Assembly (NCBI GenBank): GCA_035502995.1
Contig: DATJTW010000023.1
Coordinates: 62,001-126,000, forward strand
DNA length: 64,000 nt
Direction: 5' to 3'
Origin: CADEED01 sp035502995
GTDB taxonomy: Bacteria; Pseudomonadota; Gammaproteobacteria; Steroidobacterales; Steroidobacteraceae
In this document: positions 1-7,987 of the stretch, piece after piece
How the letters are laid out: each line of letters starts with the position of its first letter
Numbering within the stretch: the first letter of the stretch is position 1
Program-made: the position numbers and the translations under genes
The notes under the pieces: generated by a model
The model's input: the letters and a program-made list of their open reading frames with translations, nothing else
What the model was told of the DNA's origin: nothing
Database searches by the model: none

Positions 1-513
1 GCGGACCTCGTGTTGATCCACCGCCCGCCCGAACGCGGCGTCGGCGAGCATCTGTGGCAGGGACTGCGGCGCGCGAAACGCGAAGGCCTGACGCGCGACA
101 TCGGCGTGTCGAACTACTCGATCGAGCAGATCGAGGAGCTGGTGTACCGCACCGGCGAGCTGCCGGTGGTGAATCAGGTCGAGTGGACGCCGTTCGGCCA
201 CAGCCCGCGCATGCTCGATTTCTGCCACGACAACCACATCGTGATCCAGGCCTGGAGCCCGCTGACGCGCGGCGAACGCCTCAACGACGACAAGCTGGGG
301 GCGATGGCGGCGCGTTACGGCCGCACGCCGGCGCAACTATTGATCCGCTGGAGCCTGCAGCTCGGTGTGGTCCCGCTGCCGAAGGCGAATCACGCCACTC
401 ACCAGCGCGACAACCTGCACGTATTCGACTTCGAGATCTCGCAGGTCGACATGAACAAGCTGCGGACGTTGAACGAGCACTGGTCGGCGCTGGGGCGGCT
501 GCTGTACGTCTGA
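1..513 (+). CDS. Aldo/keto reductase, C-terminal part
   Basis: The gene is cut by the window start; 170 codons of its 3' part are visible and read in frame from base 1. The protein belongs to the aldo/keto reductase superfamily, cytosolic NADPH-dependent TIM-barrel oxidoreductases. Visible family features are the LIHRPP stretch (family LxHWP-type strand holding the catalytic His), IGVSNYSIEQIEEL (strand and helix after barrel strand 6), NQVEWTPF, and the C-terminal cofactor segment VPLPKANHATHQRDN, where the Lys/Ala/Asn pattern matches the family 2'-phosphate-binding IPKS..RI.EN region. The catalytic Asp/Tyr are upstream of the window. It ends at a TGA followed by two strong hairpins. The substrate cannot be told. 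Confidence 0.88.
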   Translation, partial: ADLVLIHRPPERGVGEHLWQGLRRAKREGLTRDIGVSNYSIEQIEELVYRTGELPVVNQVEWTPFGHSPRMLDFCHDNHIVIQAWSPLTRGERLNDDKLGAMAARYGRTPAQLLIRWSLQLGVVPLPKANHATHQRDNLHVFDFEISQVDMNKLRTLNEHWSALGRLLYV

Positions 514-516
514 TCC

Positions 517-535
517 CGCGATACGCGGTATCGCG
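517..535. terminator. Short perfect hairpin after the aldo/keto reductase
   Basis: CGCGATAC-GCG-GTATCGCG is a perfect 8-bp stem with a 3-base loop starting 3 bases after the stop codon. There is no T-run. It may help terminate or protect the 3' end of the aldo/keto reductase message. Confidence 0.4.
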
Positions 536-603
536 ATGTCGGGGACCGATCGCGACCGGATCGATCTCGACGCTGGCCTTCTGAAACTCCCGGGAAGATG
601 GGG

Positions 604-637
604 CACGCGAGCGCCGTGGGAGTTCGGCGCTCGCGTG
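604..637. terminator. Strong hairpin between convergent genes
   Basis: A 13-bp perfect stem (CACGCGAGCGCCG paired with 625-637) with an 8-base loop sits between the stop of the plus-strand aldo/keto reductase and the stop of the minus-strand PRC-barrel gene at 672. The position fits a bidirectional terminator. No T-run follows on either side, so the call rests on stem strength and location. Confidence 0.55.
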
Positions 638-671
638 TACTGGCGTCACCGGCCAGCTGCCCCGGTCCTGA

Positions 672-1031
672 CTAGTGGCGAACGCTGTAGTAGTCGTTCA
701 CCTTCGATTGATACGCGCCGACGCCATCGGACTTCGTCAGCTTGTCGAGCGAATCCGCGGGCGCCGCCTGCAGCTGCTCCTTCGTGAACGGCACGACGTA
801 GCTGCCTTCCGCCTCGTCGTAGTCCAGCGCCGACCACGGCACCGGGTGGAACTTCTCGTTCACGCCGAGGAAGCCGCCGAAACCGATCACGGCGTACACG
901 ATGTTGTTGGACAGCTTGTCGAGCACGATGTCCTCGACCTGGCCGATCTTCTCGCCAGCGGTGTTCTTCACGCTGGTGCCGATCACCTTCTTGGCGCGAA
1001 TGACTTCGGTATGTCCGGATGCGGTGGGCAT
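672..1031 (-). CDS. PRC-barrel domain protein
   Basis: A 119-residue soluble protein. Residues 9 to about 75 form a PRC-barrel: IRAKKVIGTSVKNTAGEKIG, the characteristic G-x-x-VxxxxGExIGxVxDIVLD pattern, then FGGFLGVNEKFHPVPW. These small barrels occur as free-standing cytosolic proteins of unknown role and as domains of photosynthetic reaction centre H subunits and RimM. The free-standing kind is often stress-linked. There is no signal peptide or membrane segment. It starts at ATG 1031 and is divergent from the small Cys-rich gene at 1193. It is probably a single-gene unit ending at the hairpin at 604-637. Confidence 0.85.
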   Translation of the reverse strand: MPTASGHTEVIRAKKVIGTSVKNTAGEKIGQVEDIVLDKLSNNIVYAVIGFGGFLGVNEKFHPVPWSALDYDEAEGSYVVPFTKEQLQAAPADSLDKLTKSDGVGAYQSKVNDYYSVRH

Positions 1032-1192
1032 GGATTCACTCCTTCGTGGGTCCTTGGTTCACCCAGACCTTACGAACCGCGCTGCGGCGGCCACATCGGA
1101 AGATGTCGCCTGCTGGTGTCAGCGGATCGCGGGGCGGCGTTTCGGCCGGCGCGCCGCGCCGCATACTGGCGCGACCGGCAACGGAGAACCTC

Positions 1193-1456
1193 ATGGCCAA
1201 GTGCGAAGTGTGCGGCAACGAGTACGACAAGGCGTTCACCATCATCCAGGGCTCGGAGTCGCACGTGTTCGACAGTTTCGAATGCGCGATCCACGCGCTC
1301 GCGCCGGTGTGCGAGCACTGCCAGTGCCGGATCATCGGGCACGGCATGGAGGCGGAGGGGCGGTTCTACTGCTGCGCGAGCTGCGCCAGCCACGCGGGCA
1401 AGCCACAGATGCGCGACCGCGCCGAGTCGCGGCAGCCGCTGTCGGGCCCGGGCTGA
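1193..1456 (+). CDS. Small Cys-rich protein, prokaryotic metallothionein-like
   Basis: An 87-residue protein with three clusters of metal-ligand pairs: CEVC at residues 4-7, CEHCQC near residue 43, and CCASC near residue 63, plus nearby His. The middle part VFDSFECAIHALAPVCEHC and RIIGHG resemble a proteobacterial group usually annotated as prokaryotic metallothionein or a zinc-ribbon protein. It probably binds Zn or a similar ion in the cytosol. The start chosen is ATG 1193, preceded by GGAGAA at a good distance; the frame stays open upstream but has no better start. The last 20 residues are polar and probably disordered. Confidence 0.72.
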   Translation: MAKCEVCGNEYDKAFTIIQGSESHVFDSFECAIHALAPVCEHCQCRIIGHGMEAEGRFYCCASCASHAGKPQMRDRAESRQPLSGPG

Positions 1457-1464
1457 GCGGCTGA

Positions 1465-2760
1465 CTAACTACCGGCCGGTGCCGGCCACTCGAGCGCCAG
1501 CCGCGCACCGCCGAGCTCGCGGCTCGCGCCCGCGATCACGCGGCCGCGATGCAGCGACGCGATGCGCGCCACTATCGCCAGCCCGAGGCCGAACCCGCCG
1601 GTCTCGCGATTGCGGCTGGTGTCGAGCCGCGTGAACGCGCGGAAGATCGCGGCGCGATCCGCTTCGGGAATTCCTTCGCCATCGTCCTCGACGACCAGCC
1701 GGAAGAGGTCGTAGTCGCGCGTCACTTCGATGCGCACGCGCTGCTTCGCATACCGCAGCGCGTTAACCAGCAGGTTGTTCAACGCGAGCTCCATCAGCCG
1801 CGGCTCCATCCACGCGGACTGCAGATCGTCGGCGCGGACCACGTCGACGCGGCGCTCGTGCGGCGGACAGGACGCGACCACCTGCTTCAGCCACGGCTCG
1901 AGCATCACGTCCTGCACGTCCATGCGCAGGCCGGGATGATCGAGCCGCGCGTAATCGAGCATGTCCGAGATCAGGTCGTCTATCTGCTGTACGTCCGTGT
2001 TCACGGCGCGCAGCTGCGCATGCAGGCTCTCGTCGACTTCGCCCTCGAGCACGGCGACGGCGAACCGCACGCGCGCCAGCGGCGTGCGCATCTCGTGCGA
2101 CAGCGCGGCCGTCATCTCCTTCTGGCTCTGGATGAGCTGGCTGACCTTGCCGGACATGTCGTCGAGGTTGGTGGCCAGCCCCTTGAGCTGCTTCGCGTGG
2201 CGCGCGGTGTCGAGCGGCTCGCGATAGTCGCTCGCGAACTTCTGCGACGCGTCGGTCAGCAGCCGCAGGTCGATCAGCAGCGGCCGCAGCCACAGGCCGA
2301 CGATCAGCAGGATCGACGCGTAGAACAACACGGGCAGGAACCGCACCCACACGCTCTCGTGCGGCGGGTCGAATGGGCCGAGCCGCAGCACCGCGTTCAG
2401 CGCCGGCGCGTTCCACAGATAGAAGACGTGGCCGGCGTCGTCGAGCAGCTCGCGCGGGCCGTTGTCCTGCGGCAGCGCGCCGGCGATGTCGCCCGTCTCC
2501 AGCAGCGCGAGATCCAGGCCGAGGCGGCTGCCGAGCTCGGTGGCGCGCGCGGCGCGTTCGTCGGCCGGGGCGGCGGCGAGCTCCGCTTCCATGAGATGCA
2601 GCGTGGAGACCAGCCACGGATCCGCAGCGCGCGACTGGCGCGACTGCAGCGCGCCGAAGCCCAGGTCGAGCAGGATCGCGGCGACCAGCAATCCGCCGGC
2701 CAGCGCGATGTACGAGCGGATGAACAGCCCGCGTTCGCCCGCGGACAACCACGTCCTCAC
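1465..2760 (-). CDS. rstB: Sensor histidine kinase, RstB type
   Basis: A 431-residue inner-membrane histidine kinase, close to the usual length of RstB. Membrane segments at about residues 15-37 and 142-160 enclose a periplasmic sensor of about 100 residues. A HAMP-like linker follows, then the H-box SHEMRTPLARV with phosphorylated His222, an N-box (ELALNNLLVNALRYA) and ATP-binding G-boxes (DDGEGIP, GGFGLGLAI). It starts with GTG one base after the rstA stop, so the two are translationally linked. It is the last gene of the mipA-like/DUF3019/rstA/rstB unit. The signal is unknown; RstB in enteric bacteria belongs to the PhoPQ/acid-Mg network. Confidence 0.9.
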   Translation of the reverse strand: MRTWLSAGERGLFIRSYIALAGGLLVAAILLDLGFGALQSRQSRAADPWLVSTLHLMEAELAAAPADERAARATELGSRLGLDLALLETGDIAGALPQDNGPRELLDDAGHVFYLWNAPALNAVLRLGPFDPPHESVWVRFLPVLFYASILLIVGLWLRPLLIDLRLLTDASQKFASDYREPLDTARHAKQLKGLATNLDDMSGKVSQLIQSQKEMTAALSHEMRTPLARVRFAVAVLEGEVDESLHAQLRAVNTDVQQIDDLISDMLDYARLDHPGLRMDVQDVMLEPWLKQVVASCPPHERRVDVVRADDLQSAWMEPRLMELALNNLLVNALRYAKQRVRIEVTRDYDLFRLVVEDDGEGIPEADRAAIFRAFTRLDTSRNRETGGFGLGLAIVARIASLHRGRVIAGASRELGGARLALEWPAPAGS

Positions 2761-2761
2761 G

Positions 2762-3472
2762 TCAGGCCCAGGCGTCCGGGACGAGTAGATAGCCCTTGCC
2801 CCACACCGTCTTGATGCGCGTCGGCGCCGCGGCGTCGTCGCCGAGCTTGCGGCGCAGCTTGGATACGCGGCCGTCGATCGAGCGGTCGAGGCCGTCGTAG
2901 TCGATGCCGCGCATCGTGCGGAACACCTCGTCGCGGCTGACCAGCTCGCCGGCGCGGTGCGCCAGCAGGCTGAGCAGCTCGAACTCCTGCGTGGTCAGCG
3001 TCACGGCCGTTTCGCCCAGCCACACCTCGCGCGACGTGTCGCTGATGCGCAGCGTGCCGAGCAACACGTCCGGCTTTCGCTCGCTGCCCGTGGTCGAGTT
3101 TCGCTCGGCGCGGCGCAGCAGCGCGCGGACGCGCGCCAGCAGCACCATCGGGTCCACGGGCTTCATCACGTAATCATCGGCGCCGGCCTCGAGGCCGATG
3201 ACGTGATCGAGATCGGTGTCCTTCGCGGTCAGGATCAGGATGGGCACGTCGTGCACTCGGCGCAGCTCGCGGCAGATGGAGAGTCCGTCCTTGCCGGGCA
3301 GCAGCAGGTCGAGCAGCACGAGCCGCGGCTTCTCCTGCGTGAAACGCTCGAGCGCGCGGTCGCCGCGCGCCTCGACTTTCACGCGCAGGCCGTTCTGCTC
3401 CAGGTAGGTAGCCGTCAGCTCGGCGAGGCGCGGATCGTCCTCGATCAGCAGGATGTCGGTGGCGCTGCTCAC
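2762..3472 (-). CDS. rstA: Response regulator, RstA type (OmpR family)
   Basis: A 236-residue DNA-binding response regulator. The receiver (residues 5-120) keeps the acidic pocket (IEDD), phospho-acceptor Asp55 (LVLLDLLLPGKDG) and the switch residues (LTAKDTD, MKPVDP). The C-terminal OmpR winged helix has RGIDYDGLDRSIDGRVSKLRRKLGD and RIKTVWGKGYLLVPDAW, a signature very close to RstA. The GTG start at 3472 overlaps the stop of the DUF3019 gene as GTGA, and the gene is followed one base later by rstB. The expected targets are its own operon, including the mipA-like outer-membrane gene; this is inferred from gene order. Confidence 0.92.
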   Translation of the reverse strand: MSSATDILLIEDDPRLAELTATYLEQNGLRVKVEARGDRALERFTQEKPRLVLLDLLLPGKDGLSICRELRRVHDVPILILTAKDTDLDHVIGLEAGADDYVMKPVDPMVLLARVRALLRRAERNSTTGSERKPDVLLGTLRISDTSREVWLGETAVTLTTQEFELLSLLAHRAGELVSRDEVFRTMRGIDYDGLDRSIDGRVSKLRRKLGDDAAAPTRIKTVWGKGYLLVPDAWA

Positions 3473-3873
3473 AACACGTCCCACACGTGGCGCGCGCGCC
3501 GCTCGCGGCGCCGGTCGTCCGAGCCGACCTTGAGCACGGTCACCTTGACCTCGGCGAGATGGTCCGTGCCGCCCGGCCGGCCGAGCCAGTACGTGAACTC
3601 CTCGCTGACCTCGCGTTCCTGCAGCCACGCGCCGGACAGCGCGCTGGCCCAGCAATGCAGCGGATCGCCCTGCGTGCTGTCGTTGAGGCAGTACTCGTCG
3701 CTGCCGGCGCTCTTCCAGCGCACGTCGAAACTCATCATGCAGCTCGTCGCCGCCTTGTCGAGCACGCACAGCAGCGGCTTGACGACCAGCTTGACGGGCG
3801 CCGGCCCCGCGGCGGCCGCGGGCAGGGAGAACACGGCGCCGGCCGCGAACGTGGCTAACAACTTGCGAACCAT
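3469..3873 (-). CDS. DUF3019 family exported protein
   Basis: A 134-residue protein with a signal peptide (MVRKLLATFAAGAVFSLPAAAA) followed by a small periplasmic domain with three cysteines (LLCVLDK, SCMMSF, EYCLN) plus CWASALSG. The pattern LVVKPLLCVLDKAATSC and the final regulator-coupled context match DUF3019, a family of unknown function typically encoded beside MipA/OmpV and an RstAB-like pair. The start ATG overlaps the end of the mipA-like gene as TGATG, and its own stop overlaps the rstA start as GTGA. This tight linkage suggests an accessory factor of the envelope or sensor. The C-terminal tail is Arg-rich. Confidence 0.82.
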   Translation of the reverse strand: MVRKLLATFAAGAVFSLPAAAAGPAPVKLVVKPLLCVLDKAATSCMMSFDVRWKSAGSDEYCLNDSTQGDPLHCWASALSGAWLQEREVSEEFTYWLGRPGGTDHLAEVKVTVLKVGSDDRRRERRARHVWDVL

Positions 3874-4793
3874 CAGAACGTCCAGGCGAATCCGCCGAAA
3901 TAACCGAGCACGTAATCGTCCTTCACCAGCGGGCTGTCCGCCACGCTCGACTGCAGCCGCTCGTAGTTGGCCGACAGCGCGAGGCGCAGATTCTTGGTCA
4001 GGTAGTAGCTGCTGCGCAAACCGGCCTGCCAGCCGAACCCGCCGTCGGCGTGGTACTCGGCGACGGTGAAGCTGGCCTCGTCGTCGTGCACGCCCCAGTA
4101 GTAGTCGTTCAGCTTGCGGCTCTTGTATTCGATGCCCAGCGACGGCGAGATCGAGAAGCGCCCGCGCGTGATGCGGTAGTCGTAGTCCGCGCCGATCTCG
4201 AAGCCGTCGTGCGTGCCGCTGACATCGCGGAACGCGTGCACCGTGGCCGAGCCCCATTCGCCGCCGAACAGGCTCTCGAAGCCGGCCTCGATCGCGTAGT
4301 CGCGCTCCGGCGGCTTGAACGGCAGCGTTTCCTCGACCGGCGGCACGTCGCCACCGAGGGTGGGCGGCGGGGGGTTGCCCTGGTTGGTCAGCGAGGTCGT
4401 GTTGCCGGCGGAGAGATACCGGAAGTTGATGTAGCGCGTGTTGGTCTTCGCGAAGAACGCGCGGTCGGTGTTCACGCGCGCGACCGCGTTCAGCGTGAAC
4501 GCCGGGCGGTCGAGCAGCTCGAAGCCGAGGTCGCCGTTGTCGAAGAACCAGCGTTCGCCGAACCAGGCGATGTCGAGGTCGACGAGGATCGGGATCTCGT
4601 CCGACTGGATCAGCGGGTTCGTGCGCTGGCCGTAACCGAGCGCGACGCCGAGCCGCCAGTGTTTCTCGGCCACGGCGGCGGCCGGCGGCGTCGCGTTCAC
4701 GGCCGCTTGTGCCGCCGCGTCGGGATCCGCATGCGCGAGCCCCGCGAGCGCCCAAAGGGCCGCGACTTTCAAGGAGTTGGTTGCGATCGACAC
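3873..4793 (-). CDS. MipA/OmpV family outer-membrane protein
   Basis: About 306 residues: an N-terminal signal peptide (SIATNSLKVAALWALAGLAHA), then a mature protein of alternating beta-strand character ending in an aromatic residue (YFGGFAWTF), typical of an outer-membrane barrel. Segments such as WRLGVALGYGQRTNPLI, IPILVDLDIAWFGERWFFDNGDLGFEL and RGRFSISPSLGIEYKSRKLNDYYWGV match the MipA/OmpV family (MltA-interacting scaffold proteins). I chose GTG 4793 because it places the start just before the signal peptide; the longer frame upstream to 4970 does not look coding. It is the first gene of a four-gene coupled unit with DUF3019, rstA and rstB. Confidence 0.86.
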   Translation of the reverse strand: MSIATNSLKVAALWALAGLAHADPDAAAQAAVNATPPAAAVAEKHWRLGVALGYGQRTNPLIQSDEIPILVDLDIAWFGERWFFDNGDLGFELLDRPAFTLNAVARVNTDRAFFAKTNTRYINFRYLSAGNTTSLTNQGNPPPPTLGGDVPPVEETLPFKPPERDYAIEAGFESLFGGEWGSATVHAFRDVSGTHDGFEIGADYDYRITRGRFSISPSLGIEYKSRKLNDYYWGVHDDEASFTVAEYHADGGFGWQAGLRSSYYLTKNLRLALSANYERLQSSVADSPLVKDDYVLGYFGGFAWTF

Positions 4794-4985
4794 GATCCCG
4801 CAAGCATGGCCGAAGGGCCGTTCGTTACCTGTCGAAAAGTGTAGCCCCGGGACCGCACACAATTTGACGAATTCTCTCAACGTTGGCGACAGACCCGTCG
4901 CCGGGCGCCCGGTTAGGTTGGCGACACCGGGGCGCAAGCCCGACTGGGTTCGCGGCCGAGATCGACCCATCCAGCCGCTTACCGC

Positions 4986-5012
4986 GCGGAGCGGGCCTCG
5001 TGCCCGCTCCGC
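4986..5012. other. 11-bp hairpin in the 270-bp gap before the DUF6438 gene
   Basis: GCGGAGCGGGC pairs perfectly with GCCCGCTCCGC over a 5-base loop. It lies in the 4794-5063 gap between two divergent genes, about 50 bases before the plus-strand ATG, so it is a leader-type or attenuator-type structure rather than a 3' terminator. The rest of the gap holds no gene that I can support. Confidence 0.35.
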
Positions 5013-5063
5013 CGTCCAAACGGCGGGCTCGGCGCGCGCCCGCCGTCACGTATGCTTCGGCCC

Positions 5064-5591
5064 ATGAACACCACGAAGCTCGCCGCGCTGGTCGCGGCCG
5101 TTCTTGCGTTCTCCGTCGTCTCCACCGCCGCCGAGAAGGCGCGCGAGCTGCCCTACGCGGCCGGCAATCCGAACGGCGGCGTGCCGCTGTGGAATCCCGG
5201 CGAGCAGTTCGTCGCCGTGTCCGGCGGTGCCTGTTCCGGCAGCTGTCCCGTCTACGACCTCTACCTCTTCAGCGACGGCAAGGTCATCTTCTCCGGCCGC
5301 AAGTTCACCAACAAGACGGGCGTGCTGACGAAGATGATCTCGCCCGAGACCTACGCGTCGCTGCTGACGCTGATCGTGAACACCGACGTGCTCGACAAGA
5401 AGCTCAAGCGCGGCAGTTGTTTGTCAGGCCGCTCGATGCTGATGGTGATGCGCTCGACGCCGGACGGTCAGCGCATGCGCGTGCGCGATCTCAACTCGGG
5501 CTGCGAAGGACACGCGGACCTGGCGCGCGACATCGAGACGCGCTTCATCGAAGACACCGAGATCCAGAACTGGCTGGTGCCGAAGAAGTAG
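5064..5591 (+). CDS. DUF6438-type exported protein
   Basis: A 175-residue protein with a signal peptide (MNTTKLAALVAAVLAFSVVSTAA). The mature part begins with the segment GGACSGSCPVYDLYLFSDGKVIFSGRK, a Cys-x3-CP-x-Y-x-L/V pattern with a glycine-rich hairpin that is typical of DUF6438 domains, small periplasmic or lipoprotein domains of unknown function. Four Cys in total (CSGSC, SCLSG, GCEGH) suggest disulfides in the periplasm. I chose ATG 5064 over the ATG at 5052 because it begins the signal peptide directly. It stands alone and converges on the subtilase-like gene, whose stop lies 4 bases downstream. Confidence 0.72.
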   Translation: MNTTKLAALVAAVLAFSVVSTAAEKARELPYAAGNPNGGVPLWNPGEQFVAVSGGACSGSCPVYDLYLFSDGKVIFSGRKFTNKTGVLTKMISPETYASLLTLIVNTDVLDKKLKRGSCLSGRSMLMVMRSTPDGQRMRVRDLNSGCEGHADLARDIETRFIEDTEIQNWLVPKK

Positions 5592-5595
5592 CCAC

Positions 5596-6705
5596 TCAAC
5601 GGATCGTGAGTGCGATCTCCTCGGAGTGGAAGTTCGCCTCGCGGCTGGCGATGCGCAAAGTCCCGCTCGACCGGCGCAACGCCGCCGCCGGCACCACCAT
5701 GTGCAACGACGCCGCGCGCGCGAACGACAACTCGCGCCAGTGTTCGTCGCCGTGCGGGCGATACAGCGCCACCGCGTTGATGCAGAACGCCGAGCGGTAA
5801 CGCAGCCGCCACGACAGCAACGCGTCGTTCAGCGACGACCACTGCATCGACCGCGCCTCGCTGGCGATCTCGATCGGACCCTGCACGGCGTCGGCGACGT
5901 TCAGCGCGCGCACGCCCGGACACGCCGCCTCGATGCGCGGATGCGCGACCGCGCTCAGCAGCAGGTGCTCGCGCAGCTCGTGGTAACCCCAGCCGGGGTT
6001 CAGCGACTTGATCAACGCCGCGCAGCCGCTGACGTACGGCGCGCCGATCGCCGCGTGCGTGCGCGTGACGTGACCGGTGCCGCGCCAGTGCGGCACGCGC
6101 GCGAAGCCGGGCGCGGCGATGTCGGCGGCGCAGTCGGCGAGCGGCTGGAACTCCTCGTCGACGGACAGCACGGTGACCAGATTGGGCGGCGGACCTTCGT
6201 CATCGGAACGCACGGCGGCGCGCGGCCGCGCGGCGCAGACGACGAGTACGTTGCGCGTGGCCGCGTACTGCACGGCGCGGCGGACCGCGCTCGTGCCCAT
6301 CTCCGCGTCGTGGCCGACGTTGACGATGTGCGCGCCCATCTCGACGGCGTACTCGATGGCGTGCGCGAGATCGAACGCCTGCGCGCCGGGATCGGTGCGG
6401 TAGCGCACGGGCAGGATGCGTGCCTCGGGAGCGACGCCGGAGAAATCCGCCGCGTCGCTGGCGCGGCCCGCGGCAACGCCCGCGGCATGCGTTCCCGCGA
6501 TGTCGTGTTCGCCGGCGGCGTGTGGCGGATGCGCGGGATCGTGCTGGAGGTTGGCGCCGAGCAGCGGGTGATCGAGCTGCACGCCCTGGTCGACGATCGC
6601 AATGAGCACGGTCGCACTGCCGCGTGTTCTCTGCCACGCGCGTTCGACGCCCAACCAGTCGAAGGCGGTGCCGAAGCGGCCCGGATCGGCCGCAGCGTTG
6701 ATCAT
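5596..6705 (-). CDS. Subtilisin-fold (S8) protein without catalytic Ser: pseudo-protease
   Basis: A 369-residue protein with no signal peptide. The subtilase fold is clear: the Asp block IAIVDQGVQLDHPLLG (Asp39), the His block GTHAAGVAAG (His73), and a Ser block THAAIGAPYVSGCAAL. In active enzymes that last block reads GTSxAxPxVxG. Here the Ser position four before the Pro is Ala219, and the oxyanion-hole Asn of the AAGN strand is replaced by Arg160-Pro161. I read the codons directly (gcg gcg atc ggc gcg ccg). So it should be unable to form an acyl-enzyme. A beta-rich C-terminal domain of about 90 residues follows. It is the third gene after an ECF sigma factor and an anti-sigma-like gene (62-bp gap), which suggests a regulatory or scaffolding role. 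Residual hydrolysis is unlikely but untested. Confidence 0.85.
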   Translation of the reverse strand: MINAAADPGRFGTAFDWLGVERAWQRTRGSATVLIAIVDQGVQLDHPLLGANLQHDPAHPPHAAGEHDIAGTHAAGVAAGRASDAADFSGVAPEARILPVRYRTDPGAQAFDLAHAIEYAVEMGAHIVNVGHDAEMGTSAVRRAVQYAATRNVLVVCAARPRAAVRSDDEGPPPNLVTVLSVDEEFQPLADCAADIAAPGFARVPHWRGTGHVTRTHAAIGAPYVSGCAALIKSLNPGWGYHELREHLLLSAVAHPRIEAACPGVRALNVADAVQGPIEIASEARSMQWSSLNDALLSWRLRYRSAFCINAVALYRPHGDEHWRELSFARAASLHMVVPAAALRRSSGTLRIASREANFHSEEIALTIR

Positions 6706-6767
6706 GTGGTTCCCTTGACCCTGGACGCAGAGGCTTCTCTGCGACGAGCGGGCGCCCCGTGACAGGG

Positions 6768-7400
6768 TCAGGGCTTCAGGACGGCGAAATCCAGCGGTTC
6801 TTCGTCGGCGGACTGCTTGCGCACGCGCAGCGTGTAGGCGCCGGCCGGCAGGTCTTCGGAATCGAGCATGAATTCCAGCGTGACCGGCGAGCTCGGATGC
6901 TGGCCGTACAGCGTGGTCAGCGTCTCGGCCGGCTGCTGCTGGTCGGTGACCCGGTCGAGCGTGATGCTGTAGTTCGCCGCGACGTCGAACAACCCGACGA
7001 TCTCGACGCGCATCACGGCGGAGCCCAGGTGCGGCACGGATTCCGCGCCGCGCACCTGCGCCAGCCGCAGCGACGGGCCGTTGCGCTGCGCCTCGGTGGA
7101 GACCGCGGCCATCAGCGCGCGTCCCAGCTTCGCCGACTGGTGCCACCACGCCCAGGAGAACGCGCCCAGGGCCAGCACGATGCTGGCGGCGGCCGCGAAC
7201 TTCCAGCGCGACTGGCCGTGGGAACGCACGAACTCCGCGGTGGAACCGCGCGCGACCTGCGCGAGACCCGCGCGCAGCCGCTGCTCGAACTCGACGTTCT
7301 TCGCGAATTCCGGATTCGCGACGCAATAGGCCTCGAACTCCTCGGCGTCTTTGCCGACGAGCTTGCCCGAGACATATTGTTCAATCTGTTCCTGGTTCAT
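6768..7400 (-). CDS. Membrane anti-sigma-like protein
   Basis: A 210-residue protein whose start overlaps the sigma-factor stop as ATGA (7397-7400). The N-terminal 70 residues (MNQEQIEQYVSGKLVGKDAEEFEAY, then PEFAKNVEFEQRLRAGL) are helical and acidic, like the cytosolic anti-sigma domain that binds ECF sigma factors. The HxxxCxxC zinc motif of ZAS anti-sigma factors is absent. One membrane segment lies at about residues 86-105 (FAAAASIVLALGAFSWAWW). The outer domain of about 100 residues is beta-rich and ends in VRKQSADEEPLDFAVLKP. The gene order sigma, anti-sigma, effector supports the role; binding itself is inferred. Confidence 0.72.
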   Translation of the reverse strand: MNQEQIEQYVSGKLVGKDAEEFEAYCVANPEFAKNVEFEQRLRAGLAQVARGSTAEFVRSHGQSRWKFAAAASIVLALGAFSWAWWHQSAKLGRALMAAVSTEAQRNGPSLRLAQVRGAESVPHLGSAVMRVEIVGLFDVAANYSITLDRVTDQQQPAETLTTLYGQHPSSPVTLEFMLDSEDLPAGAYTLRVRKQSADEEPLDFAVLKP

Positions 7401-7987
7401 CGATCGCTCAGCAGATCGCGCTTCGAGAAGCCGCGCTCCTCGAGGATCTGGCGGAAACGGCGGCGCGCCCGGCTCAAGGCCTGGTTGAACGCCGCTTCGG
7501 AAAGGTCGAGCTCCTGACAAATCATTTCCTTGTCATGATCGTCTAGATAGAACCGTTTGAGCATCAGGCGATCCCGGGGTTGCGGCAGCTCGCGAAGCAG
7601 CGCACGAACCGCGAGCGCAGCCTCGACATCGGCAGCCCACGCATCGACGCTGCCGGCCGGATCCGCGTTCCGGTCGGTGGCATCGGTATCGACATCGGTT
7701 CTCTGTCGCTCGGCCTTCCGCAGTGACGCGATCGCGAGATTTCTTGCGGTCTGCGCCGCGAACGCGGCTAGTTTGCCCGGGTCGTCGATGCCACCGTTGC
7801 GCAGGCGCTGGAGGACGACTAACAGGGTCTCCTGCACGAGATCCTGGAGCAGGCCGTGGTCGCCGCCGGTCCGTCGTCGCAGGATGACGCGGAGTCCGGG
7901 CTCGAACTGACGAATGAGCTCGCTTTCGGCGCTGACGTCGCCTTCACGAATCCGGCGCGACAACTCGCCGCCTGGGACGAAATCCAT
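7397..7987 (-). CDS. ECF-type RNA polymerase sigma factor
   Basis: A 196-residue sigma-70 family protein of ECF size. Region 2 is seen around residues 10-85 (ELIRQFEPGLRVILRRRTGG, DLVQETLLVVLQRLRNGG, AAFAAQTARNLAIASLRKAERQ) and region 4 around residues 125-190 (LRELPQPRDRLMLKRFYLDDHDKEMICQELDLSEAAFNQALSRARRRFRQIL), which is the helix-turn-helix that reads the -35 element. A 25-residue polar linker separates them. It starts at ATG 7987 and is the first gene of the operon with the anti-sigma-like and pseudo-subtilase genes, which it probably transcribes. I did not find a convincing ECF promoter just upstream. Confidence 0.9.
   Translation of the reverse strand: MDFVPGGELSRRIREGDVSAESELIRQFEPGLRVILRRRTGGDHGLLQDLVQETLLVVLQRLRNGGIDDPGKLAAFAAQTARNLAIASLRKAERQRTDVDTDATDRNADPAGSVDAWAADVEAALAVRALLRELPQPRDRLMLKRFYLDDHDKEMICQELDLSEAAFNQALSRARRRFRQILEERGFSKRDLLSDR

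Noticed and set aside
1549..2814. Long plus-strand frame opposite the RstB gene
   Set aside because: It is an antisense shadow of a well-supported histidine kinase; composition is Arg/Gln/His-rich and no family is recognisable.
4794..4970. Longer start of the MipA/OmpV gene reaching to 4970
   Set aside because: The extra 59 residues precede a normal signal peptide and do not look like coding sequence; the GTG at 4793 places the signal at the N-terminus.
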